From the NCBI GenBank assembly GCA_030039895.1, contig JASHUR010000351.1, positions 1 through 5,989 on the forward strand: DNA of 5,989 nucleotides, in the 5' to 3' direction. Under the pieces are notes generated by a model that was given only the letters and a program-made list of their open reading frames with translations, searched no databases and was not told the DNA's origin. The position numbers and the translations under genes are program-made. The first letter of the stretch is position 1. The number at the start of each line of letters is the position of its first letter. This DNA comes from Acidobacteriaceae bacterium (GTDB lineage Bacteria > Acidobacteriota > Terriglobia > Terriglobales > Acidobacteriaceae). Below, in pieces: positions 1 to 5,989 of the stretch.

Positions 1-1
1 G

Positions 2-151
2 TTTGGAATCCCCGTTGGTCCAGTCGCCTCTGGGGCCCTAATGACGGCCAGAGACATGGTTGAGGCCCATTATTACTTTGGCTTCGGTTATGCCCGCATA
101 CATGGCGGAACGTCGGTTTTCAGGCCCGCTCAATCGTCAGAGACTCGATGA
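2..151 (+). CDS. Possible 3' end of a convergent gene, product unknown (partial)
   Basis: A plus-strand frame is open from base 2 for 49 codons and ends with TGA at 149-151. The translation starts FGIPVGPVASGALMTARDMV and ends GGTSVFRPAQSSETR. Its composition looks like a natural protein, with Gly/Ala-rich and aromatic stretches such as HYYFGFGYARIHGG, and unlike the Arg/Pro/Ser-rich shadow frames nearby. I do not recognise the family. If real, it is the C-terminus of a gene entering from the left, and it would overlap the 3' end of the convergent cytoplasmic cyclophilin gene (stop at 120-122) by 32 bases. The competing reading on the minus strand is a 19-codon frame starting at an ATG at 57 and running off the edge; it has no visible ribosome binding site. 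A chance open frame cannot be excluded over so short a stretch. Confidence 0.35.
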   Translation, partial: FGIPVGPVASGALMTARDMVEAHYYFGFGYARIHGGTSVFRPAQSSETR

Positions 152-647
152 TGACTTGTTTGTTTGGCTTATCCTGCCCGTTCCGAGGCACAAGCGAGAT
201 CTTTTTCACGACATCCTGTCCTTCGATCACTTCACCAAAAATGGTGTGGCGGCCGGTCAGCCAATCTGTAGGCGCAACCGTGATGAAGAACTGCGAACCA
301 TTGGTGTTAGGGCCGGCGTTGGCCATTGCCAGCTTGCCGGGGACGTTGAATTTATGTGGCGAGCCCTTAGTCTCATCCTCAAATTTATAACCGGGGCCGC
401 CGAAGCCGGTGCCTGCAGGGTCGCCGCCCTGAATCATGAAGTCGGGAATCACGCGGTGGAAGATGGTTCCGTTGTACAGCTTCTCGGTACTCTTCGTTTT
501 GGTGACCGGGTGCGTCCACTCGCGCTTGCCTTCGGCCAACTCCACAAAGTTAGCAACAGTTTTTGGGGCATCCTTTTCGAACAGGCGAGTCACTATCTGT
601 CCTTCACTTGTGTTGAAAACGGCATACATTCCAGGCTGGCGAGACAT
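120..647 (-). CDS. Cyclophilin-type peptidyl-prolyl cis-trans isomerase, cytoplasmic (175 aa)
   Basis: This enzyme interconverts cis and trans peptide bonds before proline and so helps proteins fold; it has no signal peptide and should act in the cytoplasm. The single cyclophilin domain spans nearly the whole protein. The catalytic stretch FHRVIPDFMIQGGD (63-76) holds the residues matching human CypA Arg55, Phe60, Met61 and Gln63 (here R65, F70, M71, Q73). GSQFF supplies Q119 and F121, and W129 and H134 match CypA Trp121 and His126, so the active site is complete. Trp at this place is the residue linked to strong cyclosporin A binding in the family. I chose the start at 647 because AAGGAG lies 7 nt upstream. 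The frame stays open 34 codons further up, but that extension is Arg-rich, overlaps the preceding gene and matches no cyclophilin. It lies 19 nt after the secreted paralogue and is probably co-transcribed with it. The symbol ppiB is possible but not certain. Confidence 0.95.
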   Translation of the reverse strand: MSRQPGMYAVFNTSEGQIVTRLFEKDAPKTVANFVELAEGKREWTHPVTKTKSTEKLYNGTIFHRVIPDFMIQGGDPAGTGFGGPGYKFEDETKGSPHKFNVPGKLAMANAGPNTNGSQFFITVAPTDWLTGRHTIFGEVIEGQDVVKKISLVPRNGQDKPNKQVIIESLTIERA

Positions 648-654
648 AGGAAAG

Positions 655-660
655 CTCCTT
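655..660 (-). promoter_or_regulatory. Shine-Dalgarno site of the cytoplasmic cyclophilin
   Basis: On the minus strand AAGGAG is followed by 7 nt and then ATG at 647. It lies inside the 19-nt gap after the stop of the upstream cyclophilin. It fixes the start of the 175-aa form over the longer open frame that begins at 749. Confidence 0.85.
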
Positions 661-666
661 GAAAGG

Positions 667-1449
667 TTATGGATTCGTTTGCGCTGCCGGTGCAACGGGC
701 GCCGCGCTCGATGACGGCGGAGGCGGAAGCGGCTGGCCATTCGGCACAATCGTGACCTTGTTCAGTACTACTGGCTGCAGAGGCTTGTTGTTGCTGGGGT
801 CGCGTTCGACTTCGGTGATGGATTGCGCGACGAGCACGCTGTGCGGATCGCATTGACCGAAGATGGTGTAGTGCTGGTCGAGGCTGGGATACGGAGCAAC
901 CGTGATAAAGAACTGCGAGCCATCGGTGTTCGGCCCGGAGTTTGCCATGGCCAGACGTCCAGCAATGTCAAAGTTCAGGTTTGGATTGAATTCGTCGTCG
1001 ATGTAATAGCCCGGATCGCCCATGCCATTGCCCAGAGGATCGCCGCCCTGAATCATGAAGCCGGGAATGACGCGGTGAAAGGTTGTTCCATTGTAGAGCG
1101 GCTTGTCATGCATCTTCTGGTGCGTGACGGGATCGGTCCAGTCCTTCGTTCCTTCCGCCAGACCGATAAAGTTCGCGACCGTATTCGGGGCGGCTTTTGA
1201 GAACAGCTTGCAGGTCATGCGGCCCATGCTGGTGTCGAAGATCGCGGTCGGACCGCTGGGCTGCGGGCTCACATGTGCTTCCGCGTCGGGCGAGTCCGGC
1301 AGGGCCTGGTCTGCACTTTGGGTCGACGATGTAGAAGTTGCCGACGGGGATGTTTGACTGGCCGGGGTTGTGGACTGCTGGGCGAATCCAAAGGAAGCGA
1401 AAACGGAAGCAGCGGTGAGCAGAAGAAAGGCGCGATAAAGAAATTTCAT
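667..1449 (-). CDS. Secreted cyclophilin-type peptidyl-prolyl isomerase (260 aa)
   Basis: This is an exported prolyl isomerase, expected in the periplasm. Residues 1-23 form a signal peptide: K2 and R6 are positive, followed by a hydrophobic core (AFLLLTAASVFASFGFA) and likely cleavage before QQ. A low-complexity Ser/Thr/Gln/Pro linker covers about 24-66, the cyclophilin domain about 67-236, and a Pro/Ala/Ser-rich tail 237-260. FHRVIPGFMIQGGD at 124-137 gives R126, F131, M132 and Q134; Q179 and F181 are in GSQFF. The position of CypA Trp121 is Ser189 and that of His126 is Tyr194. Bacterial secreted cyclophilins often vary here, and weak cyclosporin binding is expected. I chose the start at 1449 because it places the signal peptide at the N-terminus. 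An in-frame ATG at 1506 adds 19 residues; its AAGGAG is only 1 nt upstream, too close to be ideal. The start at 1449 has only a weak GGGAA upstream. The gene lies 78 nt after sdhB. Confidence 0.93.
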   Translation of the reverse strand: MKFLYRAFLLLTAASVFASFGFAQQSTTPASQTSPSATSTSSTQSADQALPDSPDAEAHVSPQPSGPTAIFDTSMGRMTCKLFSKAAPNTVANFIGLAEGTKDWTDPVTHQKMHDKPLYNGTTFHRVIPGFMIQGGDPLGNGMGDPGYYIDDEFNPNLNFDIAGRLAMANSGPNTDGSQFFITVAPYPSLDQHYTIFGQCDPHSVLVAQSITEVERDPSNNKPLQPVVLNKVTIVPNGQPLPPPPSSSAAPVAPAAQTNP

Positions 1450-1527
1450 GCAGTCGTTTCCCAAACTCCAGAGTATCAAATTGCTTGCTGTCGTCTTCTC
1501 CGCCATGCTCCTTGCTTGGAGTGGGTC
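1450..1527 (-). other. sdhB-cyclophilin gap: no clear terminator or promoter
   Basis: This 78-base gap on the minus strand holds no stem-loop followed by a T run. The best hairpin is a 4-bp CTCC/GGAG stem with a 6-nt loop near 1508-1521. A GATACT resembling a -10 element lies close to the cyclophilin start but lacks a matching -35 at 16-18 nt. The simplest reading is transcription running from sdhB into the two cyclophilin genes. An internal weak promoter cannot be ruled out. Confidence 0.4.
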
Positions 1528-2336
1528 CTAACTTTTGGTTTTGGTCTTGTTGCTCCAACTGGTTACCGGGGCAATCGTCTGCACCAGGTCTTCGCGCTCC
1601 TTCCAGCTTGCCTGCCAGAAGTCACGGTTCATGTGGGCGATCACTTCCAGAGGGATCTCCTTCGGACACACGCCGGTACACTCGCCGATGTTGGTGCAGC
1701 TTCCGAAGGGCTCTGTGTTCATCTGCGCTACCATGCCCAGGGCGCGGCGGTCCTGCTCGGGTTTGCCCTGCGGCAGTAAGCCGAGATGTGAAATCTTCGC
1801 TCCCGTGAACAGCGCGGCCGAAGCGTTGGGGCAAGCAGCCACGCAGGCCCCGCAGCCAATACAGGCGGCGGCGTCCATGGCGCGGTCAGCGATTTCCTTG
1901 CCGACGGGAATAGTGTTGCCGTCCGGAGCATTCCCGGTCGAGACAGACACAAAACCGCCTGCTTCAATAATCCGGTCGAAAGCGCGGCGATCGACCACGA
2001 GGTCCTTAAGCAGGGGAAAGGCAGCGGCGCGCCACGGCTCGATAACAAGCTGCTGGCCGTCCTTGAAGTGCCGCATCGTGAGTTGGCAAACCGTGGTCGC
2101 GGGCAACGGGCCGTGTGCCACGCCATTGATCATGAACCCGCAAGAACCGCAGATGCCTTCGCGGCAGTCGTGTTCGAAGGCAACCGGCTCCTCGCCACGC
2201 TCGATCAGCGACTCATTCAGAACGTCCAGGCACTCCAGCATCGACATTTCAGGATTCACATCATTCAACTGATACGTTATGAATTTCCCTTTGTCGCTCG
2301 GGCCCTTCTGGCGCCAGATTTTCAGCGTTAGTTTCA

Positions 2337-2337
<1 letters not shown>
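1528..2337 (-). CDS. sdhB: Succinate dehydrogenase/fumarate reductase iron-sulfur subunit (269 aa)
   Basis: SdhB carries electrons from the flavin of SdhA to the hemes and quinone site of SdhC, on the cytoplasmic face of the membrane. The N-terminal plant-type ferredoxin domain binds [2Fe-2S] through C58, C63, C66 (CREGICGSC) and C84. The C-terminal domain has CIGCGACVAACP with C159, C162, C165 and C169, then C214, C220 and C224. By comparison with E. coli SdhB, C159/C162/C165/C224 should hold the [4Fe-4S] cluster and C169/C214/C220 the [3Fe-4S] cluster. All eleven cysteine ligands are present. The sequence resembles the subunit paired with single-anchor (type B) complexes. Its ATG overlaps the sdhA stop by one base (TAATG), and a strong AGAGGAG lies 9 nt upstream inside the end of sdhA. 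The protein ends in a short polar tail, SNKTKTKS. Confidence 0.97.
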
Positions 2338-4250
<1,913 letters not shown>

Positions 4251-4940
4251 TTACTTTACGAGCCCCGTGAGTACGCTGATGGGAATGGAGATGTATCCAA
4301 GGATGATGGCTGCGGCAATGACCAGCGCGGCTTTCTTCAGCAGCGGCGTGTGCTTCTTGTGGTTGTAGCCCACCGACTGGAACATGCTCCAGATGCCGTG
4401 CCGAAGGTGAATGCCGAGCAGGATGAGCGCGAAGATGTACCAGGCGGAAACCCACCATACCGAGAAGCCGGCAATTACGTTGTGGTACACATCGCCCCGG
4501 ATGAACTGCGAGCCGGGATGAATGTACCCGGCCGTGAACTCCAGCAGGTGGAAGATCACAAACGCCAGAACGATCGGGCCGCTCCAGTACATTGTCCGCG
4601 ACGCAAACGACGAATTGATCGCTTCCTTGCGCGAGTAGTCGACGGGCCGCGCCTTCTTGTTGCGCAGCGCCAGCTGCACCGTCGCGGTAATGTGCAGGAC
4701 AACCGCAACGATGAGCACACTGCGGATGATCCAGAGCAGCGTATCGTCAAAGTGCAGGAACGCCGCGTAGGCGTTGTATCGCACCGGGCCTGCATAAACC
4801 AGCAGGTTGCCCAGCAGGTGCCCGATGATGAAGAGGAAAAGGATGCAGCCGGTCACGGCCATCACGACCTTCTTACCGTTGGTCGATTGCCAGAAGCTCG
4901 GCGCCTGGTGCTTGAATGCCTGGACAGTGCTCGTGCTCAT
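4251..4940 (-). CDS. sdhC: Succinate dehydrogenase cytochrome b membrane anchor, di-heme b558 type (229 aa)
   Basis: This membrane subunit anchors SdhA and SdhB and passes electrons between the [3Fe-4S] cluster and quinone through two b hemes. Five transmembrane helices can be read at about 24-50, 68-92, 119-140, 160-181 and 204-226, as in single-anchor (type B) complexes. Histidines in the first four helices, H41 (IIGHLLGNLL), H83 (VLHITATVQ), H131 (VIFHLLEF) and H178 (LGIHLRHG), match in order the heme ligands His28, His70, His113 and His155 of Bacillus subtilis SdhC. No sdhD is present or needed in this type. The start at 4940 is the only ATG before the first helix; its ribosome binding site is weak (GGGA about 8-9 nt upstream). 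The start overlaps the stop of a 33-codon upstream ORF (ATGA). It is the first subunit gene of the sdh operon. Confidence 0.95.
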   Translation of the reverse strand: MSTSTVQAFKHQAPSFWQSTNGKKVVMAVTGCILFLFIIGHLLGNLLVYAGPVRYNAYAAFLHFDDTLLWIIRSVLIVAVVLHITATVQLALRNKKARPVDYSRKEAINSSFASRTMYWSGPIVLAFVIFHLLEFTAGYIHPGSQFIRGDVYHNVIAGFSVWWVSAWYIFALILLGIHLRHGIWSMFQSVGYNHKKHTPLLKKAALVIAAAIILGYISIPISVLTGLVK

Positions 4941-5038
4941 TGGATGTCCCAGACCTTGCGTGAGTGAAGCATGTGCGTTCTGACCTTTGTGGTATTTTGC
5001 AGCGCTGCCGGCGAGGCTGACTCAGCCTTGTGAACCAT
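4937..5038 (-). CDS. Possible small upstream ORF overlapping the sdhC start (33 aa)
   Basis: An ATG at 5038 on the minus strand opens a 33-codon frame, MVHKAESASPAALQ to RKVWDIQ, ending in TGA at 4937-4939. The stop overlaps the sdhC start as ATGA, an arrangement common in translationally coupled genes. The same frame is open further upstream to a TGA at 5126-5128 (62 codons without an ATG, GTG or TTG before 5038). The translation looks fairly natural, with no low-complexity runs. Against it: no Shine-Dalgarno precedes the ATG, the product matches nothing I know, and an ATGA overlap can arise by chance. It could be a leader peptide that feeds ribosomes to the weak sdhC start, a gene remnant, or nothing. 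Confidence 0.25.
   Translation of the reverse strand: MVHKAESASPAALQNTTKVRTHMLHSRKVWDIQ
4999..5008. repeat. 10-bp palindrome GCAGCGCTGC in the sdhC leader
   Basis: This is a perfect self-complementary 10-mer. In the transcript its GCAGCG half (plus-strand 5003-5008) could also pair with the CGCTGC copy at 5046-5051, enclosing the 5014-5028 dyad. Such GC-rich palindromes are frequent by chance in GC-rich DNA. Confidence 0.3.
5014..5028. promoter_or_regulatory. Perfect 15-bp inverted repeat, candidate operator
   Basis: AGGCTGA-C-TCAGCCT is a perfect dyad with 7-bp arms around a single central base. It lies 73 bp upstream of the sdhC ATG and roughly 110 bp downstream of the predicted transcription start. 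The one-base centre favours a dimeric protein binding site over an RNA hairpin, since the innermost pairs could not close. No binding protein can be named. Confidence 0.35.
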
Positions 5039-5144
5039 TACAGACGCAGCGTAAAGGTTGATGCAGGCGGCTTCGAGTTCCGGCTGCAGATGCGCGGCCC
5101 AGACGCCTGAACCGCATTTGAAACGTCAGGAAGTATCACTATTT

Positions 5145-5174
5145 ATTATTGGTTCTCAGTGTACAGAGCGTCAA
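5145..5174 (-). promoter_or_regulatory. Predicted sigma70-type promoter of the sdhCAB operon
   Basis: On the minus strand TTGACG (5169-5174; 5 of 6 matches to TTGACA) is followed by an 18-bp spacer and AATAAT (5145-5150; 5 of 6 matches to TATAAT). The -10 sits in an AT-rich island that stands out in this GC-rich window. Transcription would start near 5138, giving a leader of about 200 nt before sdhC. It is the best promoter match I found upstream of any gene here. Confidence 0.55.
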
Positions 5175-5219
5175 GGAATCGGGGGCTTGACAGGTTGGAG
5201 AACGCGACCGGTTTTGCGC

Positions 5220-5867
5220 TTATCTCAAGCGCATGGCAGACATAAGCGCCCGCAGTGCATGCCCGCGATGGCTGATCCGGTGCTTCGTCTCCAAGTCGAT
5301 CTCGGCCATCGACTTGCCGAGCGCCGGAATGTAGAACAGGGGATCGTACCCAAACCCTCCCGTCCCGCGCGGGGCCATGAGCACTTCGCCTTCGACTGAA
5401 CCTTCTCCAGTCTGGATAATGCCCCCATCTCGCGCCGCCGCAATCACGCAGCGGTAGCGCGCCTGCCGCTGGCCCGCGGGTACGTCGGCAAGGTTTTGCA
5501 GCAGCAGCAGATTGTTCATCTCGTCCGTCGTTGCGCCGTCCGCTGTGAATCCGGCATCCTCGGCATAACGCGCGGAGCGCTCACCGGGCTGGCCCCCAAG
5601 TGCGTCCACCTCGAGGCCGGAGTCATCCGCGATCACCAACTCGCCCGGTGCAAACCGGCTGTAGTACACCGCCTTCGCAATCGCATTGCCTGCAAAGTCC
5701 GGAGCATCCTCCGGCGGAGCCGCAATCGTGCTCAGCCCTGGCAACGGCTCAATTTTGATCTGTGAATTCGCGCCCGCCTTAGAGCTTGCGGCCGCTCCAG
5801 CGCCTGTGGCCACTTCAAAGTCACGCAGCTTGCCCGGATTGCTGGTGGCAGCATAGATACGGGTCAT
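5220..5867 (-). CDS. rdgB: XTP/dITP pyrophosphatase, RdgB/HAM1 family (215 aa)
   Basis: This enzyme hydrolyses non-canonical purine nucleotides (dITP, ITP, XTP) to the monophosphate and pyrophosphate, keeping deaminated bases out of DNA and RNA; it is cytoplasmic. The family motifs appear in order: ATSNPGKLRDF at the N-terminus (substrate loop, K13), FAGNAIAKA at 58-66, ADDSGLEVDALGGQPG at 80-95 (D82 matches E. coli catalytic Asp69), SARYA at 98-102, GTGGFGYDPLF at 168-178, and ISHRGHAL at 198-205. The protein is longer than E. coli RdgB (197 aa), mainly through an Ala/Gly/Ser-rich insert at about 21-36 that falls in a surface loop. The start at 5867 puts the TSNPGK motif at the usual distance from the N-terminus; the upstream sequence has only a weak AGAAG. 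It is 279 nt from sdhC and probably belongs to a different transcription unit. Confidence 0.95.
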   Translation of the reverse strand: MTRIYAATSNPGKLRDFEVATGAGAAASSKAGANSQIKIEPLPGLSTIAAPPEDAPDFAGNAIAKAVYYSRFAPGELVIADDSGLEVDALGGQPGERSARYAEDAGFTADGATTDEMNNLLLLQNLADVPAGQRQARYRCVIAAARDGGIIQTGEGSVEGEVLMAPRGTGGFGYDPLFYIPALGKSMAEIDLETKHRISHRGHALRALMSAMRLR

Positions 5868-5989
5868 ACTTCTACTGTACGGGAATGATCAGCCGCATTT
5901 CTGCTTCACTTCTTCGGGCAGGCAGGCCACAAAAAACTGATCTCTTGAAACACGACAGGAGTGCCAACCGCCATGCCCTTGAGCTTCGG
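5868..5989 (-). other. Right-edge sequence, possible 3' end of a gene upstream of rdgB
   Basis: The most protein-like minus-strand frame enters from the right edge and stops with TGA at 5889-5891. It reads 32 residues ending FFVACLPEEVKQKCG and leaves a 21-nt gap to rdgB, as expected for an operon partner. A second minus frame stops at 5906 and a third near 5875. On the plus strand, an ATG at 5973 preceded by AGGAG (5957-5961, spacer 11 nt) could begin a divergent gene, and another plus frame starts at 5885. With about 120 bases I cannot decide between these, and I recognise no family in any of them. Confidence 0.25.

Larger units (their letters stand above)
4941..5219 (-). other. rdgB-sdhC intergenic region and predicted sdh leader
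   Basis: This 279-base stretch has no recognised gene. Read on the minus strand, it begins after the rdgB stop without a stem-loop/T-run terminator. It then holds a promoter-like pair with an AT-rich island (5141-5174), and about 200 nt of predicted untranslated leader before sdhC. The leader contains a perfect dyad (5014-5028), a 10-bp palindrome (4999-5008) and the small ORF ending at the sdhC start. A second frame there, starting at 5117 and stopping at 5022, is 31 codons long, Arg-rich and without a ribosome binding site; I consider it noise. Confidence 0.6.

Noticed and set aside
648..660. AGGA/TCCT hairpin that could hide the ribosome site of the cytoplasmic cyclophilin
   Set aside because: Only four base pairs with a four-base loop; too weak to expect control.
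120..749. 209-residue version of the cytoplasmic cyclophilin starting at 749
   Set aside because: The extra 34 residues are Arg-rich, overlap the preceding gene and match no cyclophilin; AAGGAG sits 7 nt before the ATG at 647.
1535..2272. 245-codon plus-strand open frame across sdhB
   Set aside because: Antisense shadow of a gene with all its iron-sulfur ligands intact; Ser/Pro/Arg-rich and without a recognisable domain.
5022..5117. 31-codon minus-strand frame in the sdhC leader
   Set aside because: Very Arg-rich, no Shine-Dalgarno, and ends without a useful relation to sdhC.
5058..5399. Plus-strand open frame from the intergenic region into rdgB
   Set aside because: Two thirds of it is antisense to conserved rdgB motifs, and the intergenic part shows no ribosome site.
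5868..5876. TACAGT just before the rdgB ATG as a -10 element of a leaderless transcript
   Set aside because: No -35 match at 16-18 bp, and the element almost touches the start codon.
5948..5967. Sigma54-like promoter (TGGCAC motif) upstream of rdgB
   Set aside because: The GC dinucleotide required 10 bases after GG is not there (GT instead).

Overview
This window reads as ordinary core chromosome from a GC-rich, menaquinone-type bacterium. My best guess is an acidobacterium (Acidobacteriota, Terriglobia-like). The guess rests on a Bacillus/Bacteroidota-style succinate dehydrogenase with one di-heme membrane anchor in the order sdhC-sdhA-sdhB, and on a general resemblance of the proteins. It is an inference, because no rRNA or other marker gene is present. 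I see no phage, transposon, CRISPR array, tRNA or rRNA.

Layout: all five complete genes lie on the minus strand, so they are read from right to left. At the right edge (5868-5989) is what may be the 3' end of an upstream gene. Next come rdgB (5220-5867, XTP/dITP pyrophosphatase), a 279-base intergenic/leader region (4941-5219), and sdhC (4251-4940), sdhA (2337-4250) and sdhB (1528-2337). After a 78-base gap follow two cyclophilin-type peptidyl-prolyl isomerases in tandem: one with a signal peptide (667-1449) and one without (120-647). A plus-strand frame entering from the left edge and ending at 151 may be the tail of a convergent gene that overlaps the last cyclophilin.

How the genes work together: SdhC, SdhA and SdhB form a complete succinate:quinone oxidoreductase with covalent FAD, three Fe-S clusters and two b hemes. 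Their coding sequences touch (TAA|ATG) or overlap (TAATG), so translation is probably coupled. A good sigma70-type promoter sits upstream of sdhC at 5145-5174. It predicts a leader of about 200 nt that contains a perfect 15-bp dyad and a 33-codon ORF whose stop overlaps the sdhC start (ATGA). No convincing terminator or strong promoter separates sdhB from the two cyclophilins, so they may be read through from the sdh operon. RdgB is a nucleotide-pool housekeeping enzyme and probably belongs to the transcription unit upstream.

I found no clear sign of a new biological system. The parts most worth a second look are the sdhC leader, the compartment-split cyclophilin pair and the possible tail-to-tail overlap at the left edge.
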